Assembly: GCA_947650365.1 (NCBI GenBank)
Contig: OX393557.1
Span: 28,324,827-28,388,826, forward strand
Length of the DNA: 64,000 nt
Direction: 5' to 3'
From: Chamaelirium japonicum
Lineage: Eukaryota > Streptophyta > Magnoliopsida > Liliales > Melanthiaceae
Numbering within the stretch: position 1 is the stretch's first letter; each line of letters starts with the position of its first letter. The notes beneath the pieces are model-generated. The model was not told where the DNA came from, did not search any database, and was given only the letters and a program-made list of their open reading frames with translations. Positions 1 to 11,679 of the stretch are shown in pieces. The position numbers were made by a program, and so were the translations under genes.

Positions 1-413
1 AATATTGTCAAGGTTTTTGGTCCGAAGAACTGCCAACACCCTTCCAATCAGATGTGGCTTTCATTTCAGTGGTGAGCTTATGCAATCAGGAATGGCTTTC
101 ATTTTGCCAAATCTAATTTGCATAAATAAAAGCATACATGATTACAAAATGAGCTTAATCCAAAAATCCGATCTGAAAATGAAAGCATTTGGCCATAAAT
201 GCAATCCGATTTTGCATAAAAAAAAGCATACCTAATTTTTTAATCAGGATTGCATAATCCGATTTTGCATTAGCTCATTTTGGCTTTCAGGATTGCATAA
301 GCTCATTTTGGCTTTCATTTCATATTGCATAAGTCAAATGCTTTAATTTCTATGATCTTTCAGCATTATGAAATACTTTCATTTCTATGGTCTTCAGCAT
401 TTGGCTTTCATTT
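1..413. repeat. AT-rich repeat-like DNA at the edge of an assembly gap
   Basis: Short words recur irregularly: 'tttggctttcattt', 'aatccgattttgcata' and 'attgcataagctcatttt' each appear two or more times. No reading frame looks coding. The repetition running into the gap suggests that a low-complexity or satellite-like block caused the assembly break. Confidence 0.4.
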
Positions 414-913
414 NNNNNNNNNNNNNNNNNNNNNNNNNNNNNNNNNNNNNNNNNNNNNNNNNNNNNNNNNNNNNNNNNNNNNNNNNNNNNNNNNNNNNNN
501 NNNNNNNNNNNNNNNNNNNNNNNNNNNNNNNNNNNNNNNNNNNNNNNNNNNNNNNNNNNNNNNNNNNNNNNNNNNNNNNNNNNNNNNNNNNNNNNNNNNN
601 NNNNNNNNNNNNNNNNNNNNNNNNNNNNNNNNNNNNNNNNNNNNNNNNNNNNNNNNNNNNNNNNNNNNNNNNNNNNNNNNNNNNNNNNNNNNNNNNNNNN
701 NNNNNNNNNNNNNNNNNNNNNNNNNNNNNNNNNNNNNNNNNNNNNNNNNNNNNNNNNNNNNNNNNNNNNNNNNNNNNNNNNNNNNNNNNNNNNNNNNNNN
801 NNNNNNNNNNNNNNNNNNNNNNNNNNNNNNNNNNNNNNNNNNNNNNNNNNNNNNNNNNNNNNNNNNNNNNNNNNNNNNNNNNNNNNNNNNNNNNNNNNNN
901 NNNNNNNNNNNNN
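414..913. other. Assembly gap (500 N)
   Basis: Exactly 500 undetermined bases. The round number suggests a placeholder of unknown true length, and reading frames crossing it are artefacts. Confidence 0.98.
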
Positions 914-2569
914 CAGAAAAATTTACACTTCCTTTTATGCTTTCTAAGCTTGGTTCATGGAACAAATACTGATATCTTAGTTAGACATAAAAATAAATAT
1001 TGTTTCTAGATTCATGGAAACCCTTGCTACCATGGAACTGGATTGGTGTGTTTTTCAATTTACCGGTATTCCACCTTAATTATCATGGTCCATGCAAGCT
1101 TACTATGTGTTTGGTGTGGTTTTTCTTCAAATATTCATGTGAATATGTATGCACAACTATAAAAGCAATCACAAGAGATGAGAAATTAGAAAGATAAAAA
1201 AACTCAAAAGTAAATTTATTGGTTCAACTATGGGGACTAAGAGCCCTATTTATAGATACATATAGTCAATGATAACCACACAAATGATAACCACTGTGTG
1301 TAATTAGCATTGTGTGACTTGTGTCATAGACTCATAGATAACCATAAGCAATCCCTCCCTTGTAGCTGTAGGATTAGTATTCCTAAAAGTATGTTAGTAT
1401 TCCCAAACTTGTGTCATTAGCTTCGTGTCGTGGATGACCAACCACATATACTAGTCAAGTGGTGTATCGGCCATGATTAGGTGTCCCCTAGACTTTGATT
1501 AGTATTCCAAATAGGAGTCAACTATCAAAAGAAAGAAAGACTAGGATCGGTTGCTATAGAAAACAAGCATGGGCCCCTATGAAGTACAGACACTTCTTGG
1601 AGGGCCCCATATCAATGGCGGACATGGACACGGCCCGGACACATGTCAAACACAGCTCCGAAGTGTCCAGGTTTTTTTTGTCGCAAAAACGGCCGGAACA
1701 CGGCTCGGCCGTTCGTTGCATGCAATCGGGGCTGAGTTGGATGATTTGTTTGGGGCTCAATGTAATGGACGGTTATGATTAAGATTTAGCTTTAACATAT
1801 ATCCTTTAAGGTTATAACCTCATAGGATATAATTAATGGGGTTTTCTGACAAATATTAAGATCATCTTTTAGCAACAATTTTAAAACTTGGTGGATTTTG
1901 TGGACTTTATCAGACGGTTGGCTTACCCTTATGACCTCTAGTGAGGATCCCATAGTATCAAACCCGAGCCCATAGTTAATAAACTTCATTTTTCCCCCTT
2001 CAATTCAATTTTGATTAGATTGAAATTACCAAAAGAGGAAATTTAGTAGTTGTCAAAAAGGAGAATTGTGCTACCATTGAACTTTATTAAAAATAACCAT
2101 CAAGTAATTTTCCATCTACTTGGAGCATGTTTCGAAGTTAAGCATCTCTATGTAGTATTCATAAATTATTTATATAAAATTAAATATATTAATCGTCGTG
2201 TCCTAGACATACCGTGTCCTATATTTTTAAGAAAATATCGTGTCGCCGTGTCCGTGTCGCCATACCCGTGCATGTGCTTCATAGCGCCCCCTCAGTCCTT
2301 GATAGGACTTCAATAGGGCAATTTACCATAATAGACCAAAAATTTGCAGATTTTGATGATGTGTCAATGCTGACTTTCCATAATACATCCCATCGATTGT
2401 AAATTAGTAACTAGTATTCCTCAGGAATGGAAGCTTTCCATAGGACACCTTTGGGCCTTGGTCGACTAGCATGTGGACTGTAGAGGGTCCAAAAACACAG
2501 TAGTGTAGGAAGTGCCCCGACCCCAATTCCTTTTGGATAAAATTTGAGAATTCAAGTTTAGGTTAGCAA
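914..2569. other. Intergenic DNA, no gene seen
   Basis: No convincing coding sequence. Positions about 1985-2075 resemble the middle of the Mutator-type MITE family that is complete at 8521-8783 and 27657-27910 (stretches like 'ccccttcaattcaatttt'). Around 1610-1720 and 2200-2280 there are 'cgtgtcc'-rich stretches that may be remnants of another small DNA element. Confidence 0.4.
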
Positions 2570-2915
2570 AAAAATAAACTGACTCGGGTTTGGATCCGAG
2601 GGTTCAACCGTTTTGCAAAAAAGGTACTAAAAATAAGAAAAATATATAAATTCACGTCTGATTCGATTAATTTGGGTCTCGTTCAATTGATTTGGGTCTA
2701 ATTCGGCCAGTTCAGGTCTACTTGAGGTCTGATTCGGTAATTCGGATTTGATTCAGTATGTTAGGATCTGATCCAACTGGTTTGCCAAAATCAAAACTGA
2801 AACAGGTCATATTTCAGGTTTGGGAGGTGTTTAGGTTCGGATCAAGCTAAAATCTGAACCGGAAGCAAACAGATCAGGGTTCAGACAAACCCCTAAACCA
2901 TGTGTTTACGACTCC
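2570..2915. repeat. Dispersed repeat, same type as 28448-28890
   Basis: A stretch built from variants of 'gattcggccaattcgggtct' and 'ggatctgatccaac', ending in 'cccctaaaccatgtg'. The same vocabulary and order recur at 28448-28890 in JAC1 intron 1. Probably an old non-autonomous DNA element; ends and target duplications were not resolved. Confidence 0.4.
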
Positions 2916-5781
2916 GATGCTCATATGATCCCATTATTTCTACAAAATAGCAAGCATGTATGTTCTTCTTTCTTTCTTATAAAGCTTCATGGATGCATCA
3001 GAACAAGAGCAAGTCCTAGTTTAGGTTTTTTAGTGTTTTCTAGTAAGTCATTTAAGGTCTCTAAATTATCAAATTTATCGATAGACTACTAAATGGAATA
3101 TTTTTACATTGAAAACTTCTCCAAAACCCCTTTTCCTTCCTCATCCATGTTTACCCATAAGGACTTTTACATCGAATCTCTTCTCCCAATCTTCTAATAT
3201 TATTACACTTTAAGCAACTGTGTTGAAGAGTCAAGGCCATCAAATTTGCAACACATGAGCCTTGGTTGCATATCCGTCCTTAGGATTTGGTGCTTTGCTC
3301 ACAACACAATTCAACTAAAAAAGAAAATAACCAATATCATTTGAATGCTTTTAGTTAATAGAGTATGTCTACTATCAATTATTTAAGGTTTTCAAAAAGA
3401 ATCAAATAAATCTTTTACATGTAGATAAAAAGATGGGTGAAAACATACAACTTTGTGATCGACAACTATTATTGCAATGCGGAAAAATGAAGGTCAATCA
3501 CTAGCACTATTGTATGAAACAAAATGCTATGCAAACACGATGAAGAAAATACATAAGTATTAGATAAGCATAGCAAAGCTGAATAAGTTCAGTGAGTGGA
3601 TTAATAAAGTTTAATCATCAACCATGCAATATCTAGTGCATAGCTGAGTTGTACGAGCGTTGCGTGGGCTTTCAATTGCTAGAGGCAAATTTTTCCAAGT
3701 CGGGCAAAGTAAATGGGGATCATAGACTTGCGAAGCTGAAGGTGAAGACATATCGATGCCGAAATGGTGAAGGATGAGCATGGAGCATCTTTGGATCTGA
3801 TTTTGAGAGCTTTTGGAATCTTGTTCTACTTAGTATTTTATGTTTTGGCCTTTATTTAGATCATGTAAGACCACATGGCACTTAAATTAATCATCAGTAT
3901 TATGCTACATGACATTAGATTTGTACCACATGGCACTTAAGTTAGTCATCAGGATTATGCCAAGTTGCCAACATGACATTAAGTCATTAGTTAGATGGAC
4001 GCCATGTAAGTGTGCTTTAAATCATACCATGGTCTCTTTGATTCATATGAAGAACATCAACGTAACTTGATTAATTTTCAGTAAATTATGCCATGAAAAA
4101 ACAAAAATAACCCCTAATCCTCTTCTTATATGCCACGGATGTGTGTGTGTGTGGGGGGGGGGGGGGGGATGAACACAAAAAAGGAGGCTGCACAGAGGAG
4201 GAATAGAGAGAGAGAGAGAGCGAGAGAGAGGGAGGAGGGGGGGTGGAGAATGTCGTATAAAAAGAGGGATGGGGGTTAATTCGGGATTTTTATTGCATGT
4301 TTTGCTCAAAATTAATGAAGTTACGATGATGTTCTTCGTGTGAATTGGAGTAACCATGGAGTGATTAATTTGCCCGGAGTGATTTCGAAAAAGGTGTGGA
4401 GCCTTATCTTCTATCTTCTATCTCCTCTCTCTTTTCTCATAACCTTCAACCTATTTTATGCACTTTTTCTAAAGTTGGAACCACACCCTCGTTACATTAA
4501 CATCTTTGCCATCAAAACCTATATTGAAGCCTTCCATGTTCGCTTCTACTGCAAAACCTAAACCAACACAACATCATTAAAACTCTAATCATCCTAGTCT
4601 CAAAAACCTAGACATTGAAGCCCATCCATCCCTATTCAGTCCTACACCAAAAGCTCTAATTTCTAAGCCTCGATTCCTTGTCAATTGAAACAAATCAAAT
4701 CTAGACGGCAAAGGTCCAGATCCAAAATTCTTTTTCACAAAACATGATTCCAAAAACCAATTCTCATCAATACCCTATCCCAATTGACCTATCAATACCC
4801 TAAAACCTAGACCAAGTCTATAAGCCATCTAAAAGCCACCTTCGCATTAAACAAACCCTGCAAGCCGCCGAATTTAAATTCTGCACATTATCTAGAGGTA
4901 TCAGACATGAAAAAGAAGATTTTTTGCAATAGAATTGGTGCCGGAAATTCCTTAAGCATGGCACGATGTCCGACGTAATCGAAGGCACACCCAGAAAGCC
5001 AGTCATCCGATCAAGTATCCAACAGCTCCGAAAGAAAGTGCCTTACCTACTAATGATTCCTCTTGTTTACTTTTGGGATAGCTTTGAATACTGCATTAAA
5101 TTAGTAATGTTCTTTGCTTATTAATCTTTAAATTCAGCAAAGCATCATAGCTTGCAAAGGCATACAATTGCATTGGACATAAGGTTACATCCTAGGATTA
5201 AAATAGGATATGCATTGTTGCATAAAGGTTAAAAATCATCATCATGTGCTTGTTGTCCAATAGATTCAAATTGTATAATTTTATTACTTTGTTAGCACAA
5301 AAGGCGCACCACATTTATTGGCATAATTTGTTTGCACAAAACATTCTCAATCAGGTCTGGTTGTAAAGTTAGTCTTGTGTTTCGTTTATGCAAGAGCATA
5401 GCACCAAGACATCACACCCGATATGCATTAAAGTTGAACATTCAAGACCAATGCACACCAACCCAAGGTATTTATGGTTTTACTTACATTTGGGTTGTAG
5501 CACTTTATGCTTAAAGTTCTAAAGTCTTACATCAATCCGTGTTCGCGTTATTGGTTGTTTTTTTTTATATACTTTTGGATTTACGCATTTCGAAATTTTA
5601 TTTTTCATATCATTGCACAAGATTGTGATTTTACATGTTTTCACGTTATATTCGAACTTGATTCATTATTTTCGAATTCACCAGAATTGTCGATTTTGTG
5701 TTTGTTTGCCTAGAAGGCAATGCACACTAGTGTGTGCATGTGCGTATTGCCTAGTCTTAGCCAAGTCCCATAGAAGCACCT
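2916..5781. other. Intergenic AT-rich DNA with small repeats, no gene seen
   Basis: No coding evidence. It contains an imperfect direct duplication at about 3868-3962 ('accacatggcacttaa' twice), a (TG)n-poly(G) tract at 4141-4168 and a GA-rich tract at 4206-4235. Confidence 0.45.
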
Positions 5782-5789
5782 CTTGTGGC

Positions 5790-6542
5790 CAGTGGCGGAC
5801 CCAGAATTTTTTCTCAGGAGGGGCATAAACATTTTAAAGTAATGTAAAACCCTAAACTCGGACCCGACCCGTTTATTAAACGGGTCTATCGTGTCGACCC
5901 GTTTACGACCTGAACCCGTTTAGCCCTGACCCAGACCCGCTAACTTCGTGTCGGGTCCGAAATTGCCAGCCCTAGTTGCAGCCCTACCTGTGCCTTCAAG
6001 TACCAGCCAACAGCATGGGGTTTATTTAAAAGCGGGGTGTATTCAAGAGTGTATATAATTGGGGTATATTTAAGGGGGTATGTGTTTGATTGGGGTATAA
6101 TCAAGTTGGGGCGGGCCATTTAAGTGGGGTGTATTGATGGTGGGGGGTAAGGGGTAAGGGTATTTTTGGGACAGGAATGGGGTATGAAAAAAAAAAATGG
6201 GGTGTGTTCAAGTTTGTTGAAAATGGAGGCTAATTACATATTTTTGGGGTACGAATAAAATTTTCCTTAAAAAAAAGGATTATTTTGACTTTGCCCCCAA
6301 ATTTTGCCTTGAATTAGACATTACTCCCATGTTTTTATTAATTAGACTTTACCCCCCAAAAGGCCAAAACTAACTGTTCCGTCAGCTCACACCATCTAAG
6401 AGAAACGGTGAGCTGACGGAAAAGAAATAAAGTTTTGGGGTGTGAGTTGAGGGAACAATTAGTTTTGGGGGGTAAAGTCTAATTAATGAATATGGGGGGT
6501 AAAGTCAGGGGGCCCCCTCGCCCCAACGTAGGTCCGCCCCTG
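5790..6542. mobile_element. Non-autonomous hAT-type element with 8-bp target duplication
   Basis: The ends are inverted: it begins 'cagtggcggaccc' and finishes 'ggtccgcccctg'. It is flanked on both sides by the identical 8-bp duplication 'cttgtggc' (5782-5789 and 6543-6550), as expected for the hAT superfamily. There is no transposase. The interior carries a 'cgacccgtttattaaacggg' block related to the hAT MITEs at 9166 and 15887, plus a Mutator-type MITE at 6276-6507. Confidence 0.8.
6276..6507. mobile_element. Mutator-type MITE (partial) nested in the hAT element
   Basis: Matches the complete copy at 25437-25702: starts 'aggattattttgactttgcc' and carries the inner inverted arms 'aaaactaactgttcc' / 'ggaacaattagtttt'. 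The last ~45 bp present in the complete copy are missing here. Confidence 0.7.
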
Positions 6543-6984
6543 CTTGTGGCCTAGTATAGTCTGAAACTGAAAATTTTCATAAGCGTCTGTCAGGATTCTC
6601 CCTCGTGAGGTTCAGGCCGCTCCTAAGGGGGTCCGGACATTTGTAGGAGAGGGATTCCTTGGTGGGGTCTGGATCGTCTCAGGATGGATCCGGACTCCCT
6701 TGAGGCCAGTCCTAATAGAGTCTAAACCGCATCAATATCCCATTACCTTTTGTGAGTAGGGTCCGGACCGCAGTCCGAATCAATGGCCAAATGAGGGTAT
6801 GGAATCTCTAGATCGCCTTCATGAGGGTTCGGATAATCCCAGGGAACCCATGATTGACTATGGGGTTCGAACCACCTATTTAAAAGTCAAAACCGTATTG
6901 TCCAAATTCCACGGGTTTTCCCTGTTTTTAAGTGTTCTCTCCACCGTTGGATGCAAAATCGAGTGCCATCCATGGGAGACTTTT

Positions 6985-6988
<4 letters not shown>

Positions 6989-7069
<81 letters not shown>
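6989..7069. repeat. (AT)n microsatellite
   Basis: About 80 bp of uninterrupted AT dinucleotides immediately left of a small fold-back element. Polymorphic in length by nature. Confidence 0.95.
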
Positions 7070-7318
<249 letters not shown>

Positions 7319-8027
7319 GCATGTTACGTTGCGATGTGCGCTGCCCACCAGAAAGTGCGCTGCGAACCCCGGCCATCCGATCGACGTCGAATCGAACGGC
7401 ACAATTCCATCCCGCACTGGCTAAAAGGTGTAGCCGTCTGATCGGATGATCCAACGGATGGGATCCGTGGGAAACAACCGAATAGGACAAAAAAATCGTG
7501 ATTACTGTAGCGCTACAGTAACCATGATTTTTTTGTCCTATTCGGTTGTTTCCCACGAATCCCATCCGTTGGATCATCCGATCGGACGGATATAGTTTTG
7601 AGCCGGTGGGGGATGGATTTGTGCCGTTGGATTCCCATGGGGGTGGATTTGTGCCATTGGATTCCCATGGATCCATCATCCGATCGAACGGCATAAATCC
7701 ATCCCCAAAGGAATCCAATGGTACAAAGCCATCCCGCACCGGCTCAAAAGTGAAGCCATCCGATCGGATGATCCAAAGGATGGAATCCGTGGGAAACAAT
7801 CGGAAGAAAAAAAAAAATCGCGGCTACTGTATCACTACAATAACCGCGATTTTTTTTTGTCCTATTTTATTGTTTCACATGGATCCCATCCGTTGGATCA
7901 TCCAATCAGACGGCTACACCTTTGAGCCGGTGCGGGACGGATTTGTGTCGTTTGATTCCACGCCGATCGGACGGCCGGGGTTCGCAGCGCACTTTCTCGC
8001 GAGCAGCGCACAGCGCAACGTAACATG

Positions 8028-8028
<1 letters not shown>
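7319..8028. repeat. 710-bp double fold-back element flanked by microsatellites
   Basis: The outer ends are inverted copies ('gcatgttacgttgcg' on the left, 'cgcaacgtaacatgcc' on the right). Inside are two successive large hairpins, centred near 7511 ('actgtagcgctacagt') and near 7836, each with arms of over 100 bp containing 'gatcggatgatccaa' and its complement. The two halves are also inverted copies of each other about a centre near 7675, giving four related arms. No protein is supported. Confidence 0.75.

Positions 8029-8107
<79 letters not shown>
8029..8107. repeat. (AT)n microsatellite
   Basis: About 78 bp of AT dinucleotides immediately right of the double fold-back element. Confidence 0.95.
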
Positions 8108-8108
<1 letters not shown>

Positions 8109-8295
8109 CAAGGGACGGCGGTCTACATGCTGACTAGACAAAATGGAACAACTTGCTTACTAGACAAAAATGGACGGATAGATTTGATCATCATCTTTTG
8201 ATCTAACCATAGAATGGGGCTCATCCTTTCACTTCTTCACAAGGGAAGTCCCTCAATTAATACAGAATTAATTGGCTCACAAAGAAGGCAACCCA

Positions 8296-8630
8296 ATCAC
8301 CCGAAATCCCTCACAAAAATCACTCCCAAATCTCAATTAATATAAGAATCTTTAGAGTAAATTATACTTTGCCCCCTGAAGTTTAACGTAAAAACACGAA
8401 ACCCCCTTCTAGCTATAAAACAACATTTTGCCCCCTTCAATTCAGTTTCAATCATATAAAATCACCCGAAATCCCTTACAAAAATCACTCTCAAATTTCA
8501 ATTAATATAAGAATCTTTAGAGTAAATTACACTTTGCCCCCTGAAGTTTAACTTAAAAACACTAAAAACACTAAACCCCCTTATAGCTATAAAACAACAT
8601 TTTGCCCCCTTCAATTCAGTTTCGATCAGA
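8296..8630. repeat. Tandem duplication of about 165-170 bp
   Basis: The block starting 'atcacccgaaatccc' is present twice head to tail, about 8296-8460 and 8461-8630. Both copies include the left part of a Mutator-type MITE, so the duplication happened after that insertion. Confidence 0.7.
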
Positions 8631-8783
8631 TAAAAATCACCAAACAAGGAAATTATGTAGTTGACAAAAGGGTGTATTGTGCTAACATTTCAAACTTTAG
8701 GGAGCGATTTGGAACAAAATAAACTACATGGGAGTTAAGTGTTTCTGAGCAAAACTACAGTGGGGCAAAGTGTAATTTATCCT
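8521..8783. mobile_element. Mutator-type MITE with 9-bp target duplication
   Basis: Long terminal inverted repeats: 'agtaaattacactttgcccc' at the left, complemented by 'ggggcaaagtgtaattta' at the right. Flanked by a near-identical 9-bp duplication (8512-8520 'aatctttag', 8784-8792 'aatctttgg'), a length typical of Mutator-like elements. No coding. Same family as 27657-27910. Confidence 0.75.
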
Positions 8784-9165
8784 AATCTTTGGGAAATTTT
8801 ATTCATACCCCAACAATCTGTAACTAGCCCCCGTCTCCCTATCGTTTCTCAATAACTTACTCAGTGACCCTTTAATACCAACATTGCCCTTTTCTTTTGT
8901 ACCCCAAACCTCAAAGCCCTAACTTAGCATCTTTTGTACCCCCAACCCAAGGTCTGTTTGAACTTCCTTAGCCCTAGCCTAATTCGTTGGGTTGGCCAGG
9001 TTGATCAGGTTGTGCGGGATGGGTTGATCGGCTTCAATATGGTTGAGGAGAAATAATTCGGGTTGGGCTCGGGTTGGGTTCAGGTTAGCCCGCCCAAATT
9101 TGGGTTGGGCTCGGGTTGGGTTCCGGTTGGCCCCCCCAAGTTGCAGCCTTATGTCTGCCTTCAAG

Positions 9166-9515
9166 TAGGGGTGGCAATGGGTCGGGTCGGGTTGGGTTGA
9201 GACATAGGTATAAGGGCAAAACACCCAACCCGAACCCGACCCATTTAATAAACGGGTCAACAACTTAAACCCAAACCCGACCCGACCCGACCCGTTTAGT
9301 AAATAAATGGGTCGGGTCGTGTCAGTTCGGGTTGGCTCGGGTCGGGTCGGGTTAACACGACCCATTTGGTAAACTGGTCAAGTCGGGTCAATCGGGCTAT
9401 AAGTACAAACCCGAACCCAACCCATCAAATAAACGGGTCGATCGGGTTGACCCTTATATGACCTGAACCCGCTTAGGCCAAATCTAAACCCGCTAACTTC
9501 GGGTTTAGAATTTTC
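9166..9515. mobile_element. hAT-type MITE, right end decayed
   Basis: Begins 'taggggtggcaatgggtcgg' and is composed of repeated 'cgggtcgggt' and 'acccgacccg' words in both orientations, as in the complete elements at 15887-16421 and 58141-58548. The right inverted end and target duplication are not clear. Confidence 0.55.
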
Positions 9516-9575
9516 GCCTTAGGCCTCAGTTTGTATCGAGACGGCCCTGCTCTCTCTCCCTCTCTTTCCCCATGG

Positions 9576-9606
<31 letters not shown>

Positions 9607-9794
9607 GGGGTAGCGGAGTTGGGGGTTCGTTGGTCGCCTCCCGCTTCGTGCCAATCGGCACGGGCATGCGGAAGGCGGTCAGGTGTGTTGTCATCGCATA
9701 CGACGGTGGGGGTGGTGATGTCCGGGGGGTGTGTTGCCGCCGAAGGCGGCCGCTACAGTGCCGACAGGCACGGGCATGCACTAGTATATATATA

Positions 9795-10192
9795 GGGAAA
9801 GGGGAGCTTGGACCTGAGGTGCAGCGTCGTTGCTGCACCTCAGGCATTGTTTTACCATCCTAAAAGTTTTGGAATTTGATAAAATTTGGGGAGGGTGTTG
9901 TCTAGGGCAAGATGATCATCCTCACCAATTTTCATCAAATTCCAAAACTTCTAGTGGGGTCAAATGGTCGAAGCAAAATCAGCCGTCCACAGTCACCGTT
10001 AAAATCTGCAGATTTTGATTTGACCATTTAATCCCCCTAGAAATTTTGGAATTTGATGAAAATTGGTGAGGATGATCATCTTACCCTAGACAACACCCTC
10101 ACCAAATTTTATCAAATTCCAAAACTTCTAGGATGGTAAACAAGCGAGAGGTGCAGCGTCGTTGCTGCACCTCGGGTGCAGGCTCCCCGACC

Positions 10193-10194
<2 letters not shown>
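9795..10194. repeat. 400-bp fold-back element next to (AT)n (family F)
   Basis: Almost the whole element is one palindrome with arms of about 190 bp, centred near 9995. Each arm has 'ttttggaatttgat', 'gttgtctaggg' and 'gatgatcatc'. Each end has its own small perfect hairpin, 'gaggtgcagc' + 'gtcgtt' + 'gctgcacctc'. A short TATA tract lies on the left and a long (AT)n on the right. A second copy is at 31137-31768 and a partial one at 10289-10450. Confidence 0.8.

Positions 10195-10288
<94 letters not shown>
10195..10288. repeat. (AT)n microsatellite
   Basis: 94 bp of AT dinucleotides separating two copies of fold-back family F. Confidence 0.95.
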
Positions 10289-10290
<2 letters not shown>

Positions 10291-10450
10291 ACTCGGTAGC
10301 CTAGATCGTAGTCTAGGAAAAATCCCTAGACAACAATACCGTTTGACCACCCTACTAGTTCCATAATTAGTTGAAATTTGGTGGATATGTTGTCTAGGGT
10401 AAGATGATCATCCTCACCAAATTCCAAAACTTCTAGGGATATCAAATGAT
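10289..10450. repeat. Partial copy of fold-back family F
   Basis: Contains the family words 'gttgtctagggtaagatgat' and 'ccaaaacttctaggg' but only one arm. It directly follows the (AT)n tract. Confidence 0.6.
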
Positions 10451-11679
10451 AGACTTATTGTGCAAATGTAATCTCTATAAAAAAAAAATCATAAGTATAA
10501 TGCCCTTCAGATGCCCAAACATTCAACAAGTTGAAGATGGGCTTGTGCACTGACTTCCTGTTTTGCACATTCTTGGGCCCTTCTTCAGCATTGGTCATCT
10601 TATGGACGCCAGGTGTCATATTCCACATGAGTTTCATCCTGCTACAACTCTTGACCCTCTATTGGACTTATTAATTTTTCGTCAAGTAGTTCTTCTTTAC
10701 AAATTCTTCCATCGGATCCTTTTTCTGTGATAGTTCATAGCTCCAAAAGTTGTGATGACTTTAATAAGAACTCAATGTTTTCCTTAGAAGACTTAGATCC
10801 TCCTCCTTAAATTCATTGTATTCCTTTTGCTTTCCCTTGGTAGCTTTCTATATTAGGTCGGTTGCTACTGGAAGGTAGGAAGGAACACATGTTATACCTC
10901 TAAATCTTCCAGTTACTTCATTTCTAACTTCTACCTGAAATGTGATGAAATTTCTTGATACACCGGTGGATATCTCTGGCTCAACCCAATTACTTTTGCT
11001 CTTCTTGCAACATAGTGTTTGACTTACTCCCTAAGCATAGATTATTCTTGAACTTTCTACCACTTTTGCACCTTTTCATCGAACATGCATCCCTTCCATC
11101 AATGCATCTTGAGCTAAATTGGAATGCGGATTTTTGAAAGCCCTCTGAGTTTCGGATATATTAAAGTGTCTAGGTGGCTATTGATGATAGGAATTGGGTT
11201 CATCACCACGAAGTCATCACAATAACAAAGCAACAACACTTGGAGAAAGATGAGAAAGTATAAAAGTTTTATTCAAAATCAACTCATAGCTACCCTTATG
11301 TATAATTGTATATATGCTTTCAAACAAACCCCTAATTGACTTACGCCTTTCCTAAACTAATATCTACTAAAGTTTGACTCTCTTATTAGAATTAAACTCC
11401 TATAATCACTTCAAAATTACCACAACAATAGATCCAAAAATTAGAACAATAAAAGAAACGAAAGAACTCTGTAACTCATACGAAACTCAATGATTTCTTC
11501 AGGGGATTCTTTATTATCTATGAATCTTATCTCCTTTACGACATATTTGATAAGAGAATCCTACCTCGAGGAGGAAATTTAACTCATTTTAAGTAAGAAT
11601 TCAATTGCGATCCATATTGAACTAGGTATTGATGTCGTACCTTAATGTTGCACCGACGATGGAGAGAAGACGAGGGAGA
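10451..11679. other. Intergenic DNA, no gene recognised
   Basis: This is where the missing leucine-zipper exons of the bZIP gene might lie, but no minus-strand exon with leucine heptads was found. Positions about 11240-11560 are AT-rich and may be an LTR remnant; that is a weak impression only. Confidence 0.35.

Noticed and set aside
325-1009. Several long reading frames crossing 414-913
   Set aside because: They consist almost entirely of undetermined bases in the assembly gap.
10695-10860. Candidate leucine-zipper exon for the bZIP gene on the minus strand
   Set aside because: It has some charged residues (KGKQKEYNEFKEEDLSLL) but no heptad leucines and no fitting acceptor in phase.
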